Source: Chamaea fasciata (lineage: Eukaryota > Chordata > Aves > Passeriformes > Sylviidae). Taken from it: a stretch of 64,000 nucleotides of DNA. Both the position numbers and the translations under genes were made by a program. The first letter of the stretch is position 1. Each line of letters begins with the position of its first letter. The DNA lies in contig JARCOQ010000006.1 of the NCBI GenBank assembly GCA_029207755.1, positions 3,698,846-3,762,845 on the forward strand, given 5' to 3'. Below the pieces are notes generated by a model. It was not told the DNA's origin. It was given only the letters and a program-made list of their open reading frames with translations, and searched no databases. This document shows positions 12,142 through 24,000 of the stretch, in pieces.

Positions 12142-15100
12142 ATTACTGAATAAGTCTAGTGAATTCAAGTTGATGCCATTAGAAGGGCTGATCAGGAGAT
12201 TAAAAAAATTAATATACTAGGAAGAAGAGACAGGAGAGTGGGCCAGTCTGTGAACTTACACCATTCTATCACTTATATGGGCTGATGCAATTAATAGTCA
12301 AGAAGCTCATGCAGCCAGTTGGGCACTAAAGCAGGTTTTGAGGGAAACACTGTCCTTCACTGAACTGCAGGGCAGTAACCACCTCCTCAGGGGCAGTGGT
12401 AAAGACAGAGGGAACACTTTTATCTCAGGCCATTACAGCCATTTCTCTGCAGTCACTGCATTTTTAATGATTGCTCTTTGACAAACAGCAATTAGTATGC
12501 TGAAGAGCTTGACAGACACCTAAAGAACAAGTATTTTTCTTATCTGTCTGAAGGAAAGGATGGAGTTATGAGTGAGTTGAAATCTCCCAGAGAAGATGGA
12601 GAGGTACAGGTGAAAAAGAGACAATTTTAAAAGGCATCAGGGAATATGAAAGGCATCATAGCAATGAACCTCTGAAATGCAGGAAGTAAACTTTGTACAA
12701 GAAGAGAAGAAACTTTAGATGGGCTTTACCAAAGAAACAAAAAGGCAAGCAGAGGTCAAGAAAGATGGGTGTGCACATGATCCAGCCTCCAACAGGTTCA
12801 TAAACTTTACCCAAAGGATGCTTTAATCCCTATGACAGCACTGGAAGGAAAATGTGTGCAGGCTTTTCTTTGTGCAGACAAAGCAAGAGGCAGTGGCGCT
12901 TTCAAAACTGCCTGTTCCTCTATTGGAAACTGTATCTATCACACTGGCTTCCCATCCTGCCTGGAATTGTGCATGAAAGGAGCTCAAATTGAAGAAGTCC
13001 AGGAGTGTTCTTTTAAGTGTTGCACTGGGGGCTGCACTCTGGCTCCTTCCTGGCCCTTACTTTCCCTGGTTTCTTGGTTTTGTTTTTTTTTTTACTTTTC
13101 TGATAATCTGACGTGCACGTGGTTAGTGCTGGCTTAGTGCTTTCAGCTGTATTTCAGCAAACTACAGAAATACATTCCAAATCCCAGGAAACCCAGAAGA
13201 CACCACATAAGTGCCTACATATGATGATTTTGTAGCAATTCAGAGTCACTTGGCTCTTAAAAGCTTTCTTGAAAATTTTCTTCCCTGTGAATTGTTTTTT
13301 AGACTTTTTCACTTTAAAGCTCTTTCTGCTGTTCCTGGAGACCTCTGTTTCCTCCAGACTGTCCAGCACAAAGAGACAACCTGTCTGCTGCTACCTGACT
13401 TGCAGTGAGGCACCTGGCACATGTGCAGTAAGTTAATGTGGTTCCACAAGTTGTGTGGTTTAGACATCACACGTGCTGATACCTTGAAAACTTTTAATTC
13501 AGCCAGACCTACATAATACAATGTCTGTAATAATTTTGTAGTAAAAATATTTATTCCAAATTCCACACTTGTGTTTGCAGTGCAGAGGCTTTAGTCTGAG
13601 TCCTGCAGGTACACAAGTATGTGCCCACCTTCACCTGGGTAGATTATCCCTTAGGGTGCACCTGCACCTGTCTGGTTTTAGCTCAGACCAAGAGGATTTA
13701 CTAAATCTCCCAGGCATCCCCATTTCCTGTGCCTCGGTTACGTGGTGGAGAGATTTTTGAGAAGATGGACCCCACAGGGGCCCAACTGGTCCCAGCCTCA
13801 GCTCTGTTACTGTGCACGGGCACTTTGCCATCCCTCACATCCCCCAGGATGCCACACAAGGGTTTCACAATTTCAGTCTGAATTTTGCTGGAATGAGGCT
13901 TGGAATGAGGTAGACAGCAGGAATGAGCTGTGCTGTGATTCCCACCTTGTTTGCCCTGGTGAAGAGCAGGTTTCAAGTCCTGTCCTGGATTTCTTGGTTC
14001 CAGGGTATCAATATTGCTGTGCACAAATTCCCAGATCAGGATAGAGAAACCTGCACTCCATGCTTAGTTCCCTGTCACTTCCTATTCTGTGTCTGATTTC
14101 TCAGATCTGCCCCCAGCTCTGCATTTTCCTTTAGGGCTGATTTTGCAGCCAGCCTTACAGTACTGTAAAAAATACCAGTCCAGATATTTCTTCCCAATAC
14201 TGGGAAGAAAATAATTATGTAGCTAAACAGCAGCACATATCTGTAAGAGTAACGTATTGCTGTAATTGACAGCGCTCATTAGTTAGTCAGGACTTTTTAA
14301 AAATTTTAATTACTGTAGAGGTAGATTTAATTTCATCCTTTATGTCTTGAACAGTAACTCTTTTCATTCTGAATTTTTATAAGAGAGACACCCTAATTTT
14401 CTTTTATTTAGTTTTGAATACCATTAACAATACCATTACACTCATTTGTGCTACTTACGGAATAAGATAAAACTAAGGATAATATTATCAAGGTCTTTTC
14501 CTTTGCATATCCCTTTTTTAGCTGGGTTAGGCCATAGTTGTTCTTTAATTTCATTTATGTCTGGGTCACACAAGCTAAGATATATAGGTAAACATGAAAG
14601 TGCCAGCCTATGTCATCTTCCACATATTCTGTCCTAGGAAGAGAATGTGGGTTTCCATCTGCTTTCTCAAGGGCCATAACAGACCACAGAAACAGCTCCC
14701 CAGTCTTTGTAACTTGATGGGCCTGTAATGTGTGATATTTAGGTGTAAAACTCATATTTGCCTTATGGAATCACACTTTGGTCAATCTCTTCCTGATCCA
14801 CATGCTGTTAAATGTTACAGTGCCAATCACCATGCAAGAGATACACAGAATTAATTCATAGTAAAGGAGCAAGAATAAACTGTACCCTGAATAATACCAT
14901 TTGTTTTAGAAAATATAACTAGGATGAACAAACCAAACCCAAATTATTACTGATTTAGTTTCCCCCAAACAGTGACAGCCATAAACAGTGCATCTATAAG
15001 GTTCTCTGAGGAATGCAGCACTTTAAACCTCTTTTCTCCTAACCTGAGACAGGTTGTCAAATTCAGCTCTTTACTGTTTAAACCCCAAGCAAGCCTTTGG

Positions 15101-16211
15101 ACTTATGTGGGTTTCATAGTAGTATTGCACAGCTGAAATTCATTTAATAACCCAAAAGAGACTTGCAGTGTGCTTTTCTTCCCTCTCCAGTTTAACTGCA
15201 CTAAGTCTGAACATTATAATCAAAATCCCATATCACAGTTTGCCTTTGAGCAGTTTGAAATGGAGAATGAGAGAAAAGTACCAGGCCATGGAGTGCCATG
15301 GAAGATCTAACCAGTGAGCAATTCAGGTGTAATTTCTTTACAAGAAGGGCATTATGGAATAAATTGCTTGGGGCATTCAGGCAGTCAAGCAGGCAAGTAC
15401 CATAAATCAGCTCTGAAATATAAACTGGGCAATTGGAAGTGGGAGTAATGACAGAGTTTGAGCTCATTGGTTAGGGATGTCATTTCTGTTTGGGATAAAT
15501 AATTGTTCTGATCTGAGGGTTCACAGTGGCAACTGGGGAAGCAGAGGGAAGACCTGGGGTTGGCCAGAGGAGGAGGAAATGACAGTTTTATTCTAGGTGT
15601 ATTGCACTCAGCTGTGAAAGAGTCCTGTGTAAATACTTCCAGATAAGTTACTTTACACTTTTCTTTTGCAGGGACAATTTTAAGTTTCCTTGCTCAGTTC
15701 TCTTCTTACTAGAAAGTCAGGAAGGGGAAGTCTGGGGCTTTTTTTGTTTGGGGTATTTTTGTGGTTTTGTATTTTCTTTTTAGATTAAATTTGGAAGGCA
15801 TCATCTTTTGCCCTTTCTCTCAGTAAACAAATCCCAGAGCATGAAACATTACCTTTCTGGCCGTTTGGTCATGGTCAGGTATAATTGTCAACTCATACAT
15901 TCAGCACCTCCTCAGATGAGTAATGAGTGGGTGTCAGGGAGAAATCAGACTTTTTACTTCATGTGGAGCTCAGTCCAAAACTTTAATAAGGAGTCATTCA
16001 GGGAAAGGCATGGGCAAAGAAAGTAAATAAAATATAACTGAGAAACTATTTGAGGTGTGTTCAAACATTTGAGCGAGGAATTATAAGAGGAATGTACAAA
16101 CATAGAAAAGACATGACAATATTTTTATGACAATATAAAAAGAACTCCAACTGTTAAATGTGAAATAACATATGGACATACAGCAGCTCCCTTCATTTCT
16201 CCAAATCCTAA
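12137..16211. other. unique-looking stretch with a GC-richer interval
   Basis: No gene recognised. About 13560-14140 is GC-richer and holds several overlapping open frames of 60-107 codons on both strands, none resembling a known family. A perfect hairpin lies at 14187-14210 and is listed separately. Confidence 0.45.
14187..14210. repeat. perfect 10-bp hairpin
   Basis: TTTCTTCCCA and TGGGAAGAAA form a perfect 10-bp stem around the 4-nt loop ATAC. One pyrimidine-rich arm and one purine-rich arm make it compact. No run of T follows, and no function is evident. Confidence 0.8.
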
Positions 16212-16643
16212 TGTTGTGTTCCAACCCCAGCCAGTAATGAAGTGCCACACTGCTGCTTGCTCCAGCTTGGTGGGATGGGGAGGAGGATCAGAAAAAAGGT
16301 AAAACCCATGGGCTGAGATAAGAAAAGTTTAATAACAGAATTGCAATAAAATAAAATAATAATGATAATCGTAATAATGTAATGAAAAGGAAAACAACAA
16401 AGAAAGAGGAATTAACCCCAAGAAGAACAAGTGACGCACATACCCTGGCCATGCTCCATTATGGATTCATCCTCACTGCCAGAGGATGGGAAGATGAAAA
16501 TTCCTTCCCTTAGAATAAGCACTGCTTAGAAACAATCAAAACATCAGAGTCTTATCAACAATTATTCTCATACTGAACCCAAAACATAGCATTGTACCTG
16601 CTACTGGGAAGAAAATTAACCTATCCCAGATGAAACCAGGACA
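16212..16643 (-). mobile_element. solo LTR, bird ERVL-type
   Basis: Read on the minus strand it starts TGTCCTGGTTTCATC and ends near GGAACACAACA, giving TG...CA ends. It follows the layout I know for an abundant bird ERVL-type LTR: the opening block, then text like GCATGGCCAGG, an AT-rich ATTATT-type stretch, ATTAAA (16328-16333) and the closing CTGGCTGGGGTT block. The flanking 5-mers CCTAA (16207-16211) and ACTAA (16644-16648) match at 4 of 5 bases, fitting a decayed 5-bp target-site duplication. No internal viral sequence lies on either side, so this is a solo LTR. The middle part that carries the TATA box in copies I remember seems to be missing near 16447. Family assignment is from memory. 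Confidence 0.85.
16328..16333 (-). promoter_or_regulatory. ATTAAA polyadenylation signal of the ERVL-type LTR
   Basis: The minus strand reads ATTAAA just after the AT-rich block of the LTR. It is the common variant of AATAAA and lies about 115 bp before the LTR 3' end. Confidence 0.5.
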
Positions 16644-17135
16644 ACTAACCAAGCTCCTACAGCATTAGAATAATTATTTTTTAAATATTTGTCTGTTTGC
16701 ACCATTGGTTTTTCAAAATGTAATTTGCCTTGGGAGTGTTGGTTTCAGACTTAAACTTTAGGTCAGCCTAGAACCCAAAGAAGTTGCATTCAAGCTCTCC
16801 CCAGGAGCTGATTCTTGACCATAACCACTGAAACTAAAAACACCAAGGAGGAAAACACAAGTCTTATAGTTTTAGTAATGATGGATCATTCTTCTTAGCC
16901 TTGCACATTTTTGAATCCTAATGTTGCTTGCACCTTTTCCTCCCCAAAGCTCTTTTCCTACTTTTGTTGTCCTTCAGCCAGGCAGCTCACACTGTGCTCC
17001 TTTCTGAAAACATCGGAGGCTGGGCTGCTTCATCCTGCCTGCTGCTCAAAGGTTTGTACATTCAGCTTCACCTGGAGCTTTGCCACAAGCACATTCCTGT
17101 TACGGAGCAGAGTGTGAGCAGTATGAGGAGGGTTC
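16644..17135. other. spacer between the LTR and CR1
   Basis: About 490 bp of unique-looking sequence. Overlapping short frames at 16911-17176 are not recognised. I see nothing else. Confidence 0.45.
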
Positions 17136-17450
17136 TCATGGAATCACAGAAGAGTTTGGGTCGGGAAGGACCTTGAAAAGTCATCTAATCCAATCCCCCA
17201 GGCATGGGAAGGGACACCTCCCTCAAGATCAGGTTGCTCAGAGGCCCATCCAACCTGACCTTGAAAGTTCCCAGGGGTGGGGCAACAGCCACCTCTCTGG
17301 GCAACCTGTGCTAGTGTTTTCCCAAGCTCATTGCAAAGAAATTCTTCCCTATACCTAATCAAAAATGGGCCATCTTTTAGTTTAAAACTGCTGTGCCTTA
17401 TCACAATTCAACAAGGCCTGCTAAAAAGTCTGTCCTCATGTTTCTTTTAT
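17136..17450 (-). mobile_element. CR1 LINE, 5'-truncated 3' end
   Basis: The plus strand shows the reverse complement of the familiar CR1 3' region. In order it reads GAATCACAGAAGAGTTTGGG, then a GGAAGGACCTTGAAAAGTCA block, ATCCAACCTGACCTTGAA, a GGGCAACCTGTGCTAGTG block, and the AAATTCTTCCCTATACCTAA block. The left edge carries the degenerate 3' octamer motif (minus strand TTCTGTGATTCCATGA), which marks the 3' end of CR1. Only the 3' untranslated part is present, as in most genomic copies, and no reverse transcriptase remains. It is diverged from consensus, so it is an old copy. The right edge is approximate. CR1 is the dominant LINE of birds and other reptiles. Confidence 0.92.
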
Positions 17451-20400
17451 CATGAGAAATACAGCACACAGACCTAAACTCACCTCGTTCATGAAGCTTT
17501 TCCCAGAGTTGACACCTTAATAAAAGAATTAACAATAAAAGTGATATTCTAAATTACCTTGTCTTCCCCTCACCCATTTACTCATACAACTCTTGTCAGT
17601 TTGGAGGAGGGGCAGGATTGCTGCCAAACAAGATTTTCATGCAAGAAATTGTGATAAACAGCCTGACAGCGACGACACAGAATGTGAAATCCTTCACATC
17701 TGCTTTCCCCAGCCCTCCCTTTGCTGTCCCCAGGGTGCTCTGCTAAGTGCTGGCTGCTAGATGAAGTGTAGCATCAGGCTATCAGAGCTATGAGGGAAGT
17801 TCACCTCTCTGAGAATTAGAAGATTCCTCTTCACTTGGCTTTGGGATGTGAGCAATAAAGTGGTGATGAGTGAGCCTTACCCGGGAGCACCACGCTGCAC
17901 AGTGCACTCAGCCTGGCAAAGGCAGCCTCTGTTACCCACTGAGCTATACCACAGATGCATAAGCAATCACAGCTCAAGGGCTAAAGAAACACATTATAAA
18001 TTCTTATAATTATTTGTTATGACAGTAAGCAGAGAGCAGCTTAAATGCAGGAAGTATTTATGGGGCTGGGAGGAGAGCACAGAGGCTGAAGCGTGCTCTG
18101 TTGACCTAATGCTCCACGGGCTGGGAGGGAGGATGAGCAGATTCCAGGGAGTCAGACAGAAGAGATTGCTTCTTCTTTCCTCTAAGATGAAAAGCTGTCA
18201 CACATCCAGGTGCTCTCTACCTGTGACCCCGCAAACTTCACCTCCCTTTCTGCCCTGGACACGGCACCAGACACCCAGCCCCTCTCTCTCCCATGGTTTG
18301 TGTCAAGATGCAGAAAATGTGGAAAAACGTTGAGCTGATCTCAATTTACCTCTGTGCAATTTCCTCTCTGGCCCAAAGGTGTTGGTACAGCCAGCATCCC
18401 TTCTTCTTCCTCTACATGTTCTAAAATGAAACAGAACAAAAGAATCCTCCACATTGAAGATAGAGGAGTAGGTGTGGGGCACAGTTTCCAAGTTATATAT
18501 TGGCGCTGAACTCAGAGGAGACCCAGACTATGAGCCATGATTTTGATTTTTTTTTTTCAGGAAGGCCCTTCTAAAAAAAAATGTAGTAACTCTGAAGGAA
18601 AATATCTCTTTCCACTGCCAACTGATCTGTTTTTAAAGCAGGAAATTCTTGTAGACTATAATCAGCTTCAACAAATTTTAATATTTTGCAAGTACACAAT
18701 TCAAGTTTTCTAAATTAATCCCTTCTTTAAAACAATATTTTTAAATTAAATTAAATCTAAGTACATAATTCAGTGATTTTTAAACATTAAATTCCTGTGT
18801 TCTCACAAGACCAATTCATTTTTCATTTGGATTTCTGTTTGAAAACTATTTGTGACATTTAAGCTTTTTTCTTCAATTTCAGACAGAATAAACAACAGCA
18901 TTTTAATTAATATTTGCTTGAAAATGTCAGGAAAATTATTCTTTCATTGGTTACCTGAAGAATTTCTTCATCTTGTAGGGCAACCACAAAAGAAATATTC
19001 ATTTTACAGATTGTCCAGACCAGTCAATGCTCATAGTTAAGAGCAGTAAAATTAATTAGGCAATGAGATGACTCTGAGAGATGCTTCTCCTTGGTAACAT
19101 TGCAAGTAGAAGAATGAATTACCTCTAAATCTACAGTTAATTGAGATACCATGGAGCACAGCAAAATGAACGAAATTTAAATCTGCAGGGTATGATTTGC
19201 TGCAGGTTTTGTCACATTAGTTCCAGATAAACAGAAATTATTTATATGTGAGTGTGTATACATACCCTTAGAAGAGTTTACATACCCTTACATACACATA
19301 TTTATTTAGCTACTTTCTATGATACATGCATTCACACTTTCTATACAGCAAATAATTTCCATTCCCTTGAATCACACCACTCTGGAGCACACAGAGGTCT
19401 ATGTTTTTATGGTGGATTGACAGTAGGACTGATTGTAGATAATTAACAGAGCAATCACACTGCTGCCAGCTTGGAGAATTACAGACTCACAATGCATAAA
19501 ATGAGTCCATATTGCACAGCAAAGGGCCTGAACACGGAGAGCAATTTGGGTTTACTGAAGAAAGAATGGCAATTACTTACATTGACAGAGATGCAGCAGC
19601 CACTAACACGCTCTGGGTCACAGAGGACTGCCTTGTTTGAACACCATTTTAAGGTGAGGGCAGATTTAAACAGCATAATTCCACAGAAGCAGCAGATGAG
19701 CCTGAGGGTCTGACGGGCTGTGATTTGCTGCAGGGGTGGGATGGAGTCCCCTCTCGCAGCATGTGCGACTTTCTTTTCTTTTTTGTCTCTTGCAAGCTTT
19801 CTTTCCAATGACTGTAGATACAGGAGAGCAGAACACCTTAAATTAGTGAATGACTATTTAGGTGGGTTTGGTATTTCACTTTATAATGGGACTGAGGAAA
19901 GCTTCAAGCTAAAAAGCAAGATCCCTGCCTGAGAAGCTATGTGAACATAAAATAATAATAATAGCGATAATTGCTGGAATTCAAATTCCCTTCTAAGCTC
20001 CATCAGTGCTGTTCATTAAATAATGTAGAGCTAAAGCTTTAGACTTCTCTAGTTAGGCAGCAACATCCAGGGGATATGAGGCTATAGCTACCTCTAAGGA
20101 CAACAGCTCCTCACAATATCCTTGAGATATGCATGCTTGCAAAAAGACTTAAAGCTTTTAATTTCTGATGTTCTTAAGGCCTAATCTCCTCCAAAATACC
20201 TGATTCTTCAAATTCCCTGTATGGCTCCCTTATGCATAGCTAAATGTTAAGAATGCAAAATAAACTTAATTAGTTAGTGTTCTAATGTCCTCACAGATCT
20301 TTGTACTCACTGGAAAAATCTCGTATTTGAAGAAAAGAGTGAAGTGCACAATTTTTCCCTTAATGCAGCAAGAAAAGCTGTGTGAAAGTAAATATGAGCT

Positions 20401-21035
20401 CTCAAGACAGAAGGGGATGTAGCTACACATTAATTTGTTCCTTTTTTCCCCAAGCCAATGAAAATTCATTTCCAAAAGTTCATGGCAAGCATATGAGTGT
20501 AGTCCTGTGGAAAAGCTTCACCCTTCCTGGTGAAAGAGATGCTGCTGCCATTTCCTCATGCTCAAAAAGATGAATAGATGGATTATCTTCCAAAACATCC
20601 TATTGCTAATTTTTCATCCCTGCCCTTGTTAAGCAGGGAACAAGCATGGAGGGTAGAGCCAGAACATAATCTAGAGCTTTCTTAGGTGTCATGTGAGCTG
20701 CCATTGAACAGAAGAAATGAAATTGCTAAACACAGTTTTCAGAACAGTTACTCTATGTTATAAAATAGTAATTTTCCTATTATGTGTGGTGGTGATTTTT
20801 TTTTTGTATTGGTTGTTCTGATTAATTTAGGTAATTGCAGTTCAGTCAAAGTGTATGATTGTTTCTCAAGGCATAAAAATTGTGTAAAGAAATCGACACA
20901 TTTTTGGCTGCAATCCAGTTCACTTTGGTCTCTACGATCAGATGAGGAATAATGGGGCTATGGTACTAAATTCAACAGATCTGAAACCAGTACTGAAAAT
21001 TCTATAAACAACACATTTTTAATTGGATGCAAATT
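17451..21035. other. unique-looking stretch
   Basis: No gene recognised. A GC-richer interval lies at 17700-18320. A 12-bp motif TACATACCCTTA is repeated at 19259-19270 and 19279-19290. Two strong polypyrimidine-AG acceptor-like sites followed by open frames occur at 18560 and near 18882. The first is listed separately. Confidence 0.45.
18561..18713 (+). other. open frame behind a strong splice acceptor (weak terminal-exon candidate)
   Basis: A run of T followed by CAG ends at 18560. From the next base a frame of 50 codons is open to a TAA at 18711-18713. The peptide begins EGPSKKKCSNSEGK and is not recognised. No good donor lies inside it, so it could only be a last coding exon. The T-run may be a simple homopolymer that happens to end in CAG, so this is weak. 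Confidence 0.1.
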
Positions 21036-21065
21036 GGGGGGAAAAAAAAGGGGGGGGGGGGGGGG
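21036..21065 (+). repeat. G-run / A-run / G16 homopolymer
   Basis: Six G, eight A, then 16 consecutive G (21050-21065). The G16 run can fold into a G-quadruplex and is error-prone in sequencing. Confidence 0.9.
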
Positions 21066-24000
21066 AGGTGAAACCTGTGTATATTTACCTTCATTAAAAC
21101 TGAAAAGTTCTATAGGCTTCAAATCTTTTCTAATGCTTCTTTTTTTTTTTTCTAAAAAGAAAGAAATGCTGAAGACATTTTGCTTAAAACATTTAAATCC
21201 TTGGATGTTAAAATGTTTTACTGTAGATAAATTTTCCACTAATGCACACATTTGCTATGTTAACTTTAGACATATTAAACACTTGGGACTAATAGCAATG
21301 CACACTGCAATGCTAAGCTTCTGAAGCTGGAGCAGCAGACACAGAGGGGAAATTCAGGTCACAGAGTCTTTTAGAGGGACTACAGGCAAACCGATCACAC
21401 ATCTACTTGCCTGGTGTAGCCTCACTCTCAGCCATAAATCATGATAGCTGAGGCTCACCTGCAGATATGGATCCCATGGTGGCAGCCCCACAGCACAACT
21501 CTCCAGGGCTCTCCTGGAGCCACCGGCCCTGCATTTTTGAGAGCCATGATGGGAAGAAGAGGAGCATGAGGAGACTGAGCATTGTGCTGGTTGTCAAGCC
21601 AGGAGCTGGAGTGATGAGGACCCACTGCACAGCTTCAAAGGAAAATTGAAATTACAGCTCTTCTGAAAGCACATTCAGCTGAAGTGGCCCCAAATCCTAC
21701 ATCATTTCTTACTGCATTTGTCACGTAATCAGTGACTGCTCTTCTGTGGGGAAACAATGCAATATGGACCAAGACAGGTGGTGTTGGGTTTTCCCCTTTT
21801 TCACCTTGCAGACACAAAACCAGGGGAAAGACTTATTTCTTAATTCCCATATCTAGCCCATATTTCCTCAGGATTGGAAGCAATCCATAGAAATTATTAA
21901 AAGATTAAACATCTCACTGCAGAAGATAAGGTTTAAGAAAGAAAATTTTGAAAGGTTTCTTGACCACCGCAGATAAGATATTGGGGGATATCTAATCCAG
22001 GAGAGAAACGCACAGCAAGAACCACTGACTAAACTAAAACCAGGCTCAAATTTAGACAAGATATTAGGCACACATTTTCCAGATCAATACAGTATGCTTT
22101 TCTGGAGAATATACTTCAGATAGAAGTGAGTTAATGGTTAAATAAGGGGCATACTAGAAAAAATTCAGCCCCTATCTATCCCAGATAAGATGGATTAAAG
22201 GCCCCTTTCTGACATTCTAATTTTATTGCTTGTAATATCAAGGATATCTTATAAATATTGAATATTCAACACCATCCATTTAGAAGGAAGGTGATCTTGT
22301 TTCCATGGCAACTTGCTTGTAGGCAAGCCATTAGTTGGTCACCACTTCTATCTGAGATGCTGCATGTTTGTCCCCTGAATACTTCAGTTTCACCAACTCT
22401 ACAAACTACTTAATTTAAAAAATAATAATCCAAATTTATGCCAAACATAACAAATCTTCTGTTTGCATAAAATATAGGAAGACCTATGCATTTTAATTTC
22501 TTTCTCAGGATGATTACTTTCTCTTTTGTGATTCATAAATTCCAGCAGATGCGGCAAAAAGTTACATAAAAGGCTTTTTAGGGTAATTATGTCTTCATCT
22601 GGAAATTTTGACATTTGTGATCTCTCTCTTTGATCACTGCTATTAATATCTCCTTAGCAGCTATGACTTCCTGAGAGTTAACTAATTGAAAGAAAAAAAC
22701 CTGCTCAGAGTTGCAAGAGTTTTCTCTTCTGTATTTCTGCACAAGTGTCAAGGCTGCCCTGAACAGGATCATTACCTTTTCAGTTAATAGAATACTCAAT
22801 AGACAGTAGTAAAAATATGACTGTGACTAGCACAAAGCTGGGATCTTTGTCTTTGGCTAGTACTTAGGTGTTTACTTATAGTCTACATGTATTTTCATTA
22901 ACGTAGTGCCAGCAGCTTCACTGCATTTCAACACCCTGTTGCTTTAAGAGTGGAGGAAGTCCAAGATAACCATCTTAACATCTGGTGAGCTAAAGAAATG
23001 GGGCAGAGAATAAAAATACAGAATCAAAATAACTGTACTGGTAGGCAGAGAAGTGACAGAGAGAAAGGTTAAGTTCATCCAGTGGCATGTTGAGGAGTGC
23101 AGTGTTGTAAATCCAACAGCCAGTGCTCCACGGAGCCCCTACTGAGCCAGTTGTACTCCCCACACTCCTTTCATTGGTTATCCCGGAGCCCTAGGATGTC
23201 AGGTTTCTCAGGCAATTCAAAATTAGACAGCATCAGTCCACCTCCCAGAGATTAAGGGACCTGCCCAGTGCCTTACAAGAAGTCCTTGGTTAAAGTGCAG
23301 AAATTGCCCATGCATAATTTTGCTCCAGATTATGGCCTGGACTGAGCTGCTGTCAGAAATCCTCCACATCCAATCTGAAATTCTGCTTAGGACATTGCCA
23401 TGTCTTCTGATGTAAGATTTTGTACAGCACTGGAAGATACTTAGATTTACTTCATTAAGAAGAAGCATTTTAGGAAATGATCTTTAAAAATATTAGATTA
23501 CAAAAGTGTTAACATTCTGTATGATATGGCACAGTTTTGTTGATTAGAAAACAAACTCTTATTTGCTACACCTAAATGAAAGCACAGCTATTACAGCCTT
23601 CAAACCTTGAGTCTAGCAGGTGAGAACTACTTCTGGTTAAATGCAATCCATATGCAGCAGAAAGTATGCTATGCACTGTGTGCTTTAAATAGCTTTCCTG
23701 ATGATTAGAACTTTTCCTGATTAGCTGGAACAAGGAGTCTTCTTCTTCTGGCCATCCTATTGAAGGAGCCTCTCTGAGGACAATATTCCCATTAATGTTG
23801 TAGTCCTGTCTACAAGTGTTTTATCCTTCCTTGCAGACAAGGAAGAACAAACTTATATTTTCTCTGCTTTGTAACACTCAAAATTTGGGCGAAAAAAAAC
23901 CTTGAAAGAAGCAAATCACTGCCTCATTTAAGCACACAGGTCTATATACTCCGAAGTATGCCAACATCCATATAAATGGGGTGTGGAAACGGTGTATCAC

